Counted from the stretch's first letter, positions 8,294 to 16,447 are shown. The stretch is DNA of 57,914 bases from Prochlorococcus sp. AG-311-D23 (GCA_003284445.1 QBVH01000001.1:81947-139860), one strand, 5' to 3'. Made by a program: numbers and translations. Notes: generated by a model not told the origin, from the letters alone.

Positions 8294-9580
8294 ATGAATA
8301 CTAGTGCATTAAAAGATGCTCTAGTACTAGGTTCAGGCCCAGGTGCTTTATCAATAGCTGCAGCATTAGCAATTGAGAACTTAAATGTTGAAATCTTATC
8401 GGAGCAATCGCCAGAGGAGCCTTGGCCATTCACTTATGGGATTTGGGGTGAAGAAGTTGACGAGCTTGGGCTAAGTCATTTACTTGAACATAGGTGGGTA
8501 AACACCATTAGTTATTTTGGGGAGGGAGACAAGGATCCAAATTCTAAAAAGAATGAAATTACAAAACACAATAGAGATTATGGCCTTTTTGACAAAAATA
8601 AATTACAAGCTTATTGGTTAGAGCAATGTAATGAGGCTGAAATAGAATGGCATAAAGGATCAGCAGTCAATTTAGAAACGAATAAATTAACCAGCACAGT
8701 TAAAACGTCTATGGGAAAAGAACTTAATGCTCGTGTTGTAATTGACGCAACTGGCTACAAACCTGTTTTCATCAAGGCTCCTAACCAAGGGCCAGTAGCT
8801 GTTCAAACGTGTTACGGGATTGTAGCGGAGTTCAACTCCCCCCCTGTAGAGAAAGGTCAATTTGTTTTAATGGATTATCGTTGCGACCACTTGAATTCAG
8901 AGGAGAGAAAAGAAGCTCCAACATTTTTATACGCAATGGATATGGGAAATGGAAAGTTTTTCCTAGAAGAAACATCCTTAGGGCTATTTCCTCCAGTCTC
9001 TCTTGATGAATTAAAAAGAAGACTGGAAAAAAGATTAGAGACACGGGGTTTACACATAAAAAGTCTTGAGCATGAAGAGCATGGTTCATACCTGCCAATG
9101 AACATGCCCATTCCTGACCTAACACAACCGGTACTTGGATTTGGTGGTTCAGCTGGGATGGTTCATCCCGCATCGGGATACATGGTTGGGAGCCTTTTAA
9201 GAAGAGCACCTAAAGTGGCCAAAGCCCTTTCATTAGCTATGAAAGACCCAAAAGCATCCTCGGCTGCATTAGCCAAGAAAGGTTGGCTAACCTTATGGCC
9301 ATCAGAACTTAGAAGAAAACAAGCTATTTATAAATTTGGATTAGAGAAATTGATGCGATTCGAAGAGAAGTTGTTAAGAGGATTTTTTGTAGAATTTTTT
9401 AGTTTACCTACTCAACAATGGTATGGGTTCCTGACAAATACTCTTAGCATTAAAGAACTAATATCTGCAATGTGGAAAATGTTTAGGAAATCACCCTGGA
9501 CTATCAAACAAGGCTTAATGAATATGCATGGTAGAGAATTAAATTTATTATTTAAAGCATTAATAGTTAATAATAAATGA
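8294..9580 (+). CDS. crtL-e: Lycopene cyclase (CrtL type, probably epsilon)
   Basis: The 428-residue flavoprotein-like protein has an N-terminal dinucleotide-binding motif, GSGPG at 13-17, then the lycopene-cyclase signature EEPWPFTYGIWGEEVDELGL. Later come FVLMDYR, FLEETSL and the substrate-side GFGGSAGMVHPASGY. It closes the ends of lycopene to give beta or epsilon rings. Prochlorococcus carries two such genes; the one near pcb is, as I recall, the epsilon-type enzyme, whose MED4 homologue forms both ring types. The choice of epsilon therefore rests on context, not on a residue I can cite. Membrane association is expected. An SDR gene follows after 5 bases, so the two are likely co-transcribed. 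Confidence 0.85.
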   Translation: MNTSALKDALVLGSGPGALSIAAALAIENLNVEILSEQSPEEPWPFTYGIWGEEVDELGLSHLLEHRWVNTISYFGEGDKDPNSKKNEITKHNRDYGLFDKNKLQAYWLEQCNEAEIEWHKGSAVNLETNKLTSTVKTSMGKELNARVVIDATGYKPVFIKAPNQGPVAVQTCYGIVAEFNSPPVEKGQFVLMDYRCDHLNSEERKEAPTFLYAMDMGNGKFFLEETSLGLFPPVSLDELKRRLEKRLETRGLHIKSLEHEEHGSYLPMNMPIPDLTQPVLGFGGSAGMVHPASGYMVGSLLRRAPKVAKALSLAMKDPKASSAALAKKGWLTLWPSELRRKQAIYKFGLEKLMRFEEKLLRGFFVEFFSLPTQQWYGFLTNTLSIKELISAMWKMFRKSPWTIKQGLMNMHGRELNLLFKALIVNNK

Positions 9581-9585
9581 GATAA

Positions 9586-10299
9586 ATGAGAAAAATCCTT
9601 ATAAGTGGAGCAAGTAGAGGTATAGGTAAAGCGATAGCATTAAAGTTACTTAAAGAAGGACATTCATTAAGCTTAGGAGTAAGAGAAAGAGAAGATTTAT
9701 TCAATACAAAATTAGATCCAAATTCAAACAATTCAGAAAAGTTTTTGGTTCACTCCTATGATGCAACTGATCAGGATTCATCAAAGAAATGGGTAGAGAA
9801 AACAGTCGAAACATTTAAAAATATTGATACTGTTATTCATTGTGCTGGGATATTCAAAAGAACAAATTTATTATTTAACGATAATGAAATGAGAGATATT
9901 GAAGATCTATGGAAAGTTAATGTGATGGGACCATGGATATTAACAAAACATGCTTGGAAGTATTTATCCCTTAGTAATTCATCACGGATTATTGTATTGG
10001 TATCGATGAGTGGAAAACGATCAAAAGGGAACCTAGCTGGTTATTCAATGAGTAAATTCTCATTAATGAGCTTATGTCAAACAATGAGAAATGAAGGATG
10101 GGAAAAAGGTATTAGAGTTACAGCTATTTGCCCAGGCTGGGTAAATACAGACATGGCAAAAGAAATAAATCATTTCCCCAAAAAAGATATGATACAGTCA
10201 AATGATATCGCAAGTATTTGCTCCAGTTTACTTGATTTACCAAACAGTTCTGTTCCTTTTGAAATAGCACTAAATTGTCAACTTGAAACAAGCCTTTAG
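9586..10299 (+). CDS. Short-chain dehydrogenase/reductase (SDR)
   Basis: The 237-residue protein is a classical SDR with cofactor loop SGASRGIGKA near residue 7, CAG in the central sheet, a catalytic Ser in VLVSMSGKR, YSMSK as the YxxxK pair, and CPGWVNTDM after it. The substrate is unknown. It begins 5 bases after the lycopene cyclase stop, which suggests translation from the same transcript and perhaps a link to carotenoid or other lipid chemistry, but that is inference from position alone. It converges on a small membrane-protein gene 15 bases later. Confidence 0.85.
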   Translation: MRKILISGASRGIGKAIALKLLKEGHSLSLGVREREDLFNTKLDPNSNNSEKFLVHSYDATDQDSSKKWVEKTVETFKNIDTVIHCAGIFKRTNLLFNDNEMRDIEDLWKVNVMGPWILTKHAWKYLSLSNSSRIIVLVSMSGKRSKGNLAGYSMSKFSLMSLCQTMRNEGWEKGIRVTAICPGWVNTDMAKEINHFPKKDMIQSNDIASICSSLLDLPNSSVPFEIALNCQLETSL

Positions 10300-10314
10300 A
10301 AGAAAAGTCTTATT

Positions 10315-10569
10315 CTAAATAGGTTTAGTAGTTTTCTTAAATGTATTAAAAACTCCCAGAATTGCATTACGGAGATACTTATGAAAATAATTTCTATAAA
10401 AACTTCCTATAGCTTTACCTACTGAATACGTTCTTTGTATGAGACCAACTATGAAATTAAAGAGCCATAAACAAACCAACACTGTAAGCGCCAAAGAAGC
10501 AATTGAGTAAACCTTATTAAGCTGTTCTTGTATTGGTTCTAGGAATTGAAGATATTCAGAAATGTTCAT
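10315..10569 (-). CDS. Small hypothetical membrane protein (84 aa)
   Basis: I do not recognise this family. The protein has one clear hydrophobic segment (about 21-45, VYSIASLALTVLVCLWLF plus following residues), a short acidic N-terminus (MNISEYLQFLEPIQEQ) and a basic C-terminal half rich in Arg, Lys, Tyr and Phe. It starts with ATG and is flanked by a convergent SDR gene and, upstream on the same strand, by the T5orf172-like gene. The length and clean frame make it likely real, probably an inner or thylakoid membrane protein of unknown role. Confidence 0.55.
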   Translation of the reverse strand: MNISEYLQFLEPIQEQLNKVYSIASLALTVLVCLWLFNFIVGLIQRTYSVGKAIGSFYRNYFHKYLRNAILGVFNTFKKTTKPI

Positions 10570-10674
10570 AATCTCAGAAAGTCATTATCTATTAAATATA
10601 TTTATAGCTTTAATTTGATAATTAAGCAATAATTTATAAATTATATGTATAGAAATAAAAAATAATTGTTTCAA

Positions 10675-11235
10675 CTAAAAGGAAAAAGAAAAGCGCGAAA
10701 AAGTATATAGAACGTATGCAAATGAAACCATAGAGATAGCTATCAAAAAACCTTTCAACCTGTTAGAAAAAGTTGAGAAAAGTGTAAGGTCATCAGTATC
10801 ATAACCTCCGAAACTACCAAGAATTGCGAGTGACCACATAGGTAGAGAGCTAAAGAGAATTGAAAGAAAAAAACTAAATATAAACATCTTATTAATCAGG
10901 AATGAAATCAGAAAAGTTATGGCAGCAAAAAACAAAGATCCATTTAATCCTATCCTCAACTCATCATTTAAGCTTTTGGGAATATTAGTTTTGCCTTCTA
11001 AATGTTTTTTACAATTATTAACTTCTGAATTAGATAAACGAAAATAGTTCGTATCAGGAATCCTTTTTTTCTTATAAAGCCTTAGCAATCTTACCTCGAA
11101 AGATTTAGGTTCATTAGTTTTGAAAGAAGAGATTATTTCACCTGGTTTCATTTTACTAGCCTCACTTTTCAAATTAGTGGTACATCCGAGTTTATATAAA
11201 TCACCATTTTTCATTAAATAAACAAATCCTGACAT
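10675..11235 (-). CDS. T5orf172/MUG113 (GIY-YIG-like) domain fused to membrane segments
   Basis: Residues 1-75 resemble the T5orf172/MUG113 group of the GIY-YIG nuclease superfamily: FVYLMKNGDLYKLGCTTN, then RLLRLYKKKRIPDTNYFRLS. The usual paired GIY/YIG tyrosines survive as VYLM and LYKLG. After residue 95 come three hydrophobic stretches (about 97-113, 115-140 and 165-183), so the protein is probably membrane-anchored. Nuclease activity is not certain from the motifs, and no partner suggests a role. It starts with ATG and reads away from a GST-like gene; a striking pair of palindromes lies between them. Confidence 0.6.
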   Translation of the reverse strand: MSGFVYLMKNGDLYKLGCTTNLKSEASKMKPGEIISSFKTNEPKSFEVRLLRLYKKKRIPDTNYFRLSNSEVNNCKKHLEGKTNIPKSLNDELRIGLNGSLFFAAITFLISFLINKMFIFSFFLSILFSSLPMWSLAILGSFGGYDTDDLTLFSTFSNRLKGFLIAISMVSFAYVLYTFSRFSFSF

Positions 11236-11299
11236 AATTTAATTTTCTTGAGAAATGAAAAGTTTTGGAATATAAAAATAATTTACAAAGAAAATCATA

Positions 11300-11326
11300 A
11301 AGTATATACTTGCGAAGTATATACTA
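11300..11326. repeat. Twin 10-bp palindromes / 11-bp hairpin
   Basis: The palindrome AGTATATACT occurs twice, at 11301-11310 and 11316-11325, with TGCGA between. The same bases also form a hairpin with perfect 11-base arms around GCG. It lies between two divergent genes, 65 bases from one start and 69 from the other, which suits a shared operator; no U-run follows as a terminator would need. Confidence 0.6.
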
Positions 11327-11394
11327 TTTACGATTTGTAGGATTGACTACTCATATCTAGGAATAGGACGCAAGATGATTTTAACAGGAAAATT

Positions 11395-12063
11395 ATGAAG
11401 AACAATATTCTATATAGCTTTAGACGATGTCCTTACGCAATTAGAGCGAGATGGGCTTTATTAAATACAAATCAGGTAGTGGAGTTAAGAGAGGTCGCAC
11501 TAAAGAACAAGCCTATAGAATTAATTCAAATATCAGAGAAAGGGACTGTACCAGTATTGAAGACAAGTTTAAATAAAGTAATTGATGAAAGTTTAGACAT
11601 AATGATCTGGTGTATTAAAAAATCAAATAGCAATGCATTATTTGATGATAAAAATTATGATCAATTACAAGAAGTATTTAGTCTTATAAAAACAAACGAT
11701 AATATATTTAAATATCATTTAGATCGATTCAAATATGCCTCTAGATTCAACTATGAAGAATCAGAAACGCATTATTCTTCCGCCATGAAAATACTTTTAT
11801 CTTTAAATAACAGATTAAAAGAATTTTCAAGCGTAGGAAAACCGCTTTTTCTTGTTGATGCAAAAGAAACCTTAGCTGATTGGGCAATCTGGCCATTTGT
11901 AAGGCAATTTAGAATAGCGGACATAAAAAAGTTTGATCAAAACGATGAGATCAAGTATTTACGAATTTGGTTAAACTATTATTTTACGCATGAGAAATAT
12001 CCAATGGTTATGAAAAAGAATGAACCATGGAGTAAGCAAAATTTACCTCTATTTTTTGGATAA
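11395..12063 (+). CDS. Glutathione S-transferase-like protein
   Basis: The 222-residue protein begins with a thioredoxin-like GST N-domain: LYSFRRCPYAIRARWALL has the CPxA active-site type, and KGTVPVL supplies the conserved cis-Pro with a following DESLDIMIW segment in place of the usual ESxxI. The C-terminal helical domain runs from about residue 85, with ETLADWAIWPFVRQF matching the N-capping Asp region. It probably conjugates or reduces small molecules with glutathione; the target is unknown. A similar gene sits near pcb and lycopene cyclase in Prochlorococcus as I recall. It converges on a small hypothetical gene 12 bases downstream. Confidence 0.8.
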   Translation: MKNNILYSFRRCPYAIRARWALLNTNQVVELREVALKNKPIELIQISEKGTVPVLKTSLNKVIDESLDIMIWCIKKSNSNALFDDKNYDQLQEVFSLIKTNDNIFKYHLDRFKYASRFNYEESETHYSSAMKILLSLNNRLKEFSSVGKPLFLVDAKETLADWAIWPFVRQFRIADIKKFDQNDEIKYLRIWLNYYFTHEKYPMVMKKNEPWSKQNLPLFFG

Positions 12064-12075
12064 TAAAGTAGAAAA

Positions 12076-12333
12076 TCATTCGGAAGCCCTCCTCTTGTCA
12101 ATAATCCTTGATAACTCTAAAAAATAACCCGCTGTACAAAACTTCCCTAGATTTCTATCTCTATTTCCAATATCGCTCCTAAACTCTGCAGTCTCTGCCA
12201 TGACTAAATCTAACTGATCCTGAGGCAACTCATAGAGTTCTCTTAATTCAACTTCTTTTCCGAGTAGATGACTTTTAAACCATTTTTCTTTTAATTCTTG
12301 AGGAGGGATATCTTTGTAAATTTGTCGATTCAT
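12076..12333 (-). CDS. Conserved hypothetical protein (85 aa)
   Basis: No family is recognised. The protein is soluble, highly charged and probably helical, with a Leu/Glu-rich middle (LLGKEVELRELYELPQDQLD) and a basic tail (RIIDKRRASE). It has no signal peptide or membrane segment. It starts with ATG and sits between the convergent GST-like gene and gltS on the same strand. Codon use and length are consistent with a real small gene. Confidence 0.6.
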   Translation of the reverse strand: MNRQIYKDIPPQELKEKWFKSHLLGKEVELRELYELPQDQLDLVMAETAEFRSDIGNRDRNLGKFCTAGYFLELSRIIDKRRASE

Positions 12334-12405
12334 ATTAAAGGAAAGATTTGGTTTGTTAAACCTAATATTTTTATAAATTATAACTTTAGTTAAGTATATT
12401 AATTT

Positions 12406-13791
12406 TCATGCTGAGGCTTTTTTATATTTTGACTGCAAAGATATTGCTACTACGCATAAAGACAATGAAATCAATCCACAAAATTCTGTCCACCCTTTTA
12501 GCCCAAAATTACTAATAAACAAAGGAGCTATTACAGTAATTAGGCCTCCAGAAAGAAGTGGTTGAAGAAATAATTGCTTAATGGAAAATACAGGTAAAGT
12601 ATTGGTAGAATTTCTCGGATCCGCCAATCTCAAAAGTAATAGTCCACTAGCTGCAACTCCCGTTGAATTTCCAAACTCAGCTATTGCTCTTTCAAACCAT
12701 TCTTCTTTAAAAAATAATCTAGAAAAAGTCAACATCCCTACAAGATTCCAAATCAATCCACCAATGGCTAATACAGTTATTGGAACCCAATAATTAACCA
12801 ATAAAGGTAAATTCAATCCGGCCATGGCGGTAATTATGAGCAAATCTGTTGAAAGAATGCCAATCTCACGTTGAAAAAGTGATGAGACTAATTTAGTCTT
12901 TCCAGTTTTCTCTAATGAAAATCTTACTAAAAATGAACCCATCAAAGCCAATGGAAATACTGGAAAAGCTAATATAACCTGCTTGCTTATATCACCCAAA
13001 TAAGTAGAAGATAGCCTTAAACAACTGAGTAAAAAGATTCCAACCAATACCGCTAATCCTACTAGAGCAAAATTATATAAAAGCAACTTAAGTTGTTCAA
13101 TTGGTTTGAATTCCAATTCAATTTCATTTAAATCAGTTGAGAGATCTTGTTCAGCAGGTACAAGCCACCCAAAAAACCTCCCTAGAACAACTAAACCGCT
13201 ACCTAACAGAGTAGAAGCAAGTAATCCTACAGTTGCCATTGCAAATCCAAGATCTAATCCCTCAGGGAAGCCTAACTTCATAAAACTGTCTCCCATTATT
13301 GCCGCTGCTCCATGTCCTCCTTCAAAACCAACTTCAATTATGCATCCCATCAGTGGATCTACCCCTAAATAAGGAAGTAGAAATGACAGCACAATTATAC
13401 CGCCAACAACGTATTGACCAAAACCTAGCAAAAGTCCCAACAATGCCTGCGTAGCAACTGGTTTCCATAAAACACTAATTATTGGGATAGGTCTTCCTAG
13501 CATTAAGGTCGCAAAGACTAAAGTAAGTAAAGGAGTTGGTAGTTGCATCCATGTGTTCAGAACCCTTTCTGGTAATAATGAAAAAGGTCCATAAGGACCA
13601 ATTAAAAAACCTAATGCTCCAACTAAAAGGGCTACTGGAATACCAAATCTTTCCAACTTCATCGCAGAATCCAATCTTCTCCCAAGGGTTAGAAGAATTC
13701 CTATGATCCCAAGCAAACCCAAGGAAAGGACTAACGTTGGGATTGCATTGATTTTATATAGGTCTTCCAAACCAAAAAACGACAAACTCAT
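12406..13791 (-). CDS. gltS: Sodium/glutamate symporter, GltS family
   Basis: The 461-residue polytopic membrane protein has about twelve hydrophobic segments. The GltS landmarks are the glycine-rich re-entrant region EVGFEGGHGAAAIMGDSF in the first half and, in the second half, EFGNSTGVAASGLLLLRL, which mirrors it. GltS carriers take up glutamate with sodium. It is somewhat longer than E. coli GltS (about 400 aa), partly from an N-terminal extension and a longer middle loop. The ATG start is followed by a typical first membrane helix. The 300-base gap to pcb upstream leaves room for its own promoter. Confidence 0.88.
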   Translation of the reverse strand: MSLSFFGLEDLYKINAIPTLVLSLGLLGIIGILLTLGRRLDSAMKLERFGIPVALLVGALGFLIGPYGPFSLLPERVLNTWMQLPTPLLTLVFATLMLGRPIPIISVLWKPVATQALLGLLLGFGQYVVGGIIVLSFLLPYLGVDPLMGCIIEVGFEGGHGAAAIMGDSFMKLGFPEGLDLGFAMATVGLLASTLLGSGLVVLGRFFGWLVPAEQDLSTDLNEIELEFKPIEQLKLLLYNFALVGLAVLVGIFLLSCLRLSSTYLGDISKQVILAFPVFPLALMGSFLVRFSLEKTGKTKLVSSLFQREIGILSTDLLIITAMAGLNLPLLVNYWVPITVLAIGGLIWNLVGMLTFSRLFFKEEWFERAIAEFGNSTGVAASGLLLLRLADPRNSTNTLPVFSIKQLFLQPLLSGGLITVIAPLFISNFGLKGWTEFCGLISLSLCVVAISLQSKYKKASA

Positions 13792-14091
13792 CTATCAACA
13801 AGCTTAAGGAAGTAAATCAAAGTTCCTAAAAAATAATATCCCATATGAATATTTAACATCAAAAGTCAATTTGATTCTTATCATAACTCAATCAAATTAT
13901 TTACTTAGCAAAAAATGATTAGTGAATATCAATCAATCTAAATTATAAATCTATCAAACAAAGATTTTAAAAATATTAAATCAATAAAAAATCTGCTTTA
14001 TTATCATTCTTTTTACTGAACTATTTATAAAAACAACACAATAAAAAAGCCCCAAACAAGTGAGGCTTTTTACTGTGTTAAATTTAATGAA
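13792..14091. other. Intergenic region upstream of gltS
   Basis: These 300 bases between pcb and gltS (both minus strand) are AT-rich and hold the pcb terminator at their right end (14043-14071). The remainder presumably contains the gltS promoter; I saw no gene, tRNA or repeat in it. Confidence 0.5.
14043..14071 (-). terminator. Rho-independent terminator of pcb
   Basis: Read on the minus strand, AAAAAGCCTCA pairs with TGGGGCTTTTT around a six-base loop: an 11-pair stem with one G-U wobble, running straight into Ts. It starts 20 bases after the pcb stop. On the plus strand the wobble becomes a C/A mismatch, so the minus strand is the likely direction. Confidence 0.85.
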
Positions 14092-15141
14092 CTATTTTAA
14101 TGATACTGAAGCAGTATCAAGATTACTTAAAGCATTTGTTACTCGTTTAAAATCGAATCCCATTGCTCTAAGTGCGTGCCATAAATGACCTTGGATAAAG
14201 AAAAAACCAAAGTAATAATGAACATTAGCAAGCCAAGCTCTGGATGTATGTTCAGCGCCTAAATCAACAGTATCAACCCAATAAGGAGATATTCCAAATT
14301 TAAGAGCTAATGGTTCTCCAAACCATTCAACAGGGTAAACAGTGGTGTTTGTTGCACTCCAGAATGCTGCAACAACTGCCATCCAGCCTATTCCTGCTAA
14401 TGACCAAGAGAGTACAGCCTCTGCAGAAAGCAATCCAGCTCCTTTGAATTTCGTGTATTCTCCAACTTGCTTAGTAGCAATATGGAAAGCACCGCCACTT
14501 ATTTGTAGGAAGGCGAGGAATGCATGACCACCGAGTACATCTTCCAAGCTATCAATAGTTAGAAAATCAAACTGATGATCCCAAATCATTGAAAGATTTA
14601 GATTGTATTCAACTGGTCTAATCAAGCCTGCAGCGGCATCGTAAACGCCATGAGTTCTGGCCCACTCAACAAACGCAATGTTGGCTACACCAAAAAATAT
14701 TAAATGGTGGCCAAGTATGAAAGTTAAGTTGTCAGGGTTATCCCATTCAAGTTTAAATTTTCTGGCCTGTGGCACAGAGGATTCCTGCATGTCACTTGAA
14801 AAAAGAAGCGAGTGCATTAGTCCACCTGCTCCATAAGCCATGGATCCAACCAGATGAAACACAGCAACTGCTACAACAGCACTCCCACCAACAAAGGTCC
14901 CTGTTTCATCGAAACCGATACCCAAGGTAGCCAAATGAGGAAGCGCGATTAAAGGCTGATGACCCATTGGTACGGAAGGGTCAAAACGAGCCAATTCAAA
15001 TAACGTGAAGGCACCAGCCCAGAAAGCAATCAAACCGGTATGAGCGGCATGAGCAGCAATAAATTTGCCTGAACGGTTGGTGACCCCTGAGTTACCAGCC
15101 CACCACCCGTAGGTGACTGCTGAATTTCCATAGGTCTGCAT
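14092..15141 (-). CDS. pcb: Divinyl chlorophyll a/b-binding light-harvesting protein (Pcb)
   Basis: The 349-residue protein begins MQTYGNSAVTYGWWAGNSGV and has six membrane helices with the chlorophyll-ligand histidines of the IsiA/Pcb/CP43 family, for example AHAAHTGL, VFHLVGS, GHHLIFFG and GGAFHIATKQVGEYTKFKG. The end (HYYFGFFFIQGHLWHALRAMGFDFKRV) is characteristic of Pcb. It replaces phycobilisomes as the antenna for photosystems in Prochlorococcus. It lacks the large lumenal loop of CP43. Which Pcb paralogue (PSI- or PSII-associated) cannot be decided here. A strong terminator follows, and a 386-base upstream region suggests a complex promoter or long leader. Confidence 0.95.
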   Translation of the reverse strand: MQTYGNSAVTYGWWAGNSGVTNRSGKFIAAHAAHTGLIAFWAGAFTLFELARFDPSVPMGHQPLIALPHLATLGIGFDETGTFVGGSAVVAVAVFHLVGSMAYGAGGLMHSLLFSSDMQESSVPQARKFKLEWDNPDNLTFILGHHLIFFGVANIAFVEWARTHGVYDAAAGLIRPVEYNLNLSMIWDHQFDFLTIDSLEDVLGGHAFLAFLQISGGAFHIATKQVGEYTKFKGAGLLSAEAVLSWSLAGIGWMAVVAAFWSATNTTVYPVEWFGEPLALKFGISPYWVDTVDLGAEHTSRAWLANVHYYFGFFFIQGHLWHALRAMGFDFKRVTNALSNLDTASVSLK

Positions 15142-15527
15142 TAGAAGTGCTATTTTTCAAAACCGATCAGAGAATACTGCAATTTCAACGAATACTCATG
15201 CAAGAGAGAGAATCTGTAAATTTTTTTTATTATTTAAATCCAATGCAAATAAAGAAAATAACAAAAAAAGCAGAAATTAAACAATAAAAGAACAGAACGC
15301 CAAGGAGAAATAACAAACAAAATCAAGCAAATTGCATAATTAAGACTTTCAACACTTTTAAATCAAAGAATTAATTGATACATAAAAAGAATTCATATCA
15401 GGTATTCGAGACCAAGTGAGTCTCAGAACACATATAAATACATGCAAATATGTAATTAATATAAAAGATTAATTTGGTCACATAATTTATAACTATTAAA
15501 TAATTAAATCTATTTGGATAATGAATC
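15142..15527. other. Divergent intergenic region upstream of pcb
   Basis: These 386 bases separate pcb (minus) from a 54-codon gene (plus). They are very AT-rich, with A-rich tracts on the plus strand (15240-15320). A short stem GAGAC...GTCTC is present near 15408-15424. No gene or tRNA was seen; highly expressed pcb probably has its promoter and leader here. Confidence 0.5.
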
Positions 15528-15692
15528 ATGACTTTCGAAGGACTTAATCCTCTAGAGATGGAAACTGATGCCCAATACAGAAAAAAAGCGACTGCTTATA
15601 GAACATCGCCAGAATACGGAAAAATGATTTCTCTTTATCCAGTTCTCGAAACTTCTATTAAAGATTGTAAAGGTGAAAATCCTGTGGCTTAA
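15528..15692 (+). CDS. Small conserved-looking hypothetical protein (54 aa)
   Basis: A 54-codon frame runs from ATG at 15528 to TAA at 15692. The protein (start MTFEGLNPLEMETDAQYRKK, end CKGENPVA) is polar and has no membrane segment. The in-frame third-position pattern and balanced amino-acid composition look coding, and it lies in a gap with no other candidate. An overlapping ATG at 15521 leads to a stop after 8 codons and is not a better start. The function is unknown; it is divergent from pcb. I rate it likely but unproven. Confidence 0.5.
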   Translation: MTFEGLNPLEMETDAQYRKKATAYRTSPEYGKMISLYPVLETSIKDCKGENPVA

Positions 15693-15741
15693 AAATGTAT
15701 TTCTAAAATATAAAAATATTTAAAGGGTTTTTGTTTTTTCT

Positions 15742-15966
15742 TTAAGCTGCTATTTGATCAAAAGAATCTTCATTTTTATGCCAATATTCAATTACTTTTT
15801 CCATCCGCTTATAAAATAAAATTCTTTCGTTTGCATGGTAATTGCATAGGGTCAATTGAGCTTCTCCCGTTAGATCCTGCCTTTAAATACCCCCTCTGTC
15901 TCAAAATCTCTAAATATTTGCATCAACTTTTAGCACCTCACTAGCTTCTTTGTCTGATAACCACAT
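15742..15966 (-). pseudogene. Decayed small DNA-binding-type (excisionase/HTH-like) gene
   Basis: Three minus-strand frames line up into one plausible small protein of about 74 residues. It starts MWLSDKEASEVLKVDANI from ATG at 15964-15966 and is then broken by TAG. It continues in a second frame as LRQRGYLKAGSNGRSSIDP and returns to another frame as RMEKVIEYWHKNEDSFDQIAA before TAA at 15742-15744. The pattern (SDKEA near the start, LR-x-x-GYLKAG, DPxQLP) resembles small helix-turn-helix/excisionase-like proteins common in cyanobacteria. At least two frameshifts and one stop are needed, so I call it a relict. Alternatively it is chance similarity. Confidence 0.5.
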
Positions 15967-16081
15967 TGAGGTTTATATCATCCTTAAACAAATCAATAAT
16001 TTTTTTTAACGTGGGAAACCAACTAAAGAAAGATCAAAATATCAGATTGATAAGAGTTAATCAAAGAATTATACTTGGATT

Positions 16082-16447
16082 TTATTTAAATCCAGGATAA
16101 AAATTAAATTTAAGCTTGTAAAACCATGGTCTAACAGTGTCTTGACTTATAGGTATTGTTAAACCAGAATCAATAGATAGAGGATAAAATTCAACGGTTT
16201 CTTCAACACTTTTATTACAAACAATTCCAGAAGAATCTATAAGGTTTCTTTCATCCCATCCAGCTTCCCAAATAGATAAATCAACTAAATTGGCCCACGA
16301 AACTTTTACAACCACACTCGAGTCGACAACAGACATCAAAACAACCCATCTCCTTAACAATTCACCACCATAATTAATTGCAACGAAATGAACTTGCCCA
16401 TTAATATATACCTTACTAGTCCAGGCTTTTACTGGAGGCCAAATCAT
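16082..16447 (-). CDS. Trp-rich conserved hypothetical protein (TIGR02450-like), 121 aa
   Basis: The core (residues 1-70) has regularly spaced tryptophans and an HF pair: MIWPPVKAWTSKVYINGQ, then HFVAINYGG, VVLMSVVD, VSWANLVD and IWEAGWDE. This spacing resembles the TIGR02450 Trp-rich small-protein family of cyanobacteria, but this protein has about 50 additional C-terminal residues. The ATG at 16445-16447 is preferred; the open frame extends a further 12 codons to a TTG at 16483, which adds an uncharacteristic hydrophobic leader. The function is unknown. Confidence 0.6.
   Translation of the reverse strand: MIWPPVKAWTSKVYINGQVHFVAINYGGELLRRWVVLMSVVDSSVVVKVSWANLVDLSIWEAGWDERNLIDSSGIVCNKSVEETVEFYPLSIDSGLTIPISQDTVRPWFYKLKFNFYPGFK

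Noticed and set aside
8832-9209. 125-codon minus-strand frame inside the lycopene cyclase gene
   Set aside because: It lies wholly within a strongly supported plus-strand gene, and its translation shows no family pattern; it is a shadow of the cyclase.
15142-15527. Possible regulatory RNA in the pcb upstream region
   Set aside because: The region is long and AT-rich, but I saw no conserved picocyanobacterial RNA motif and no terminator-like hairpin that would end such an RNA.
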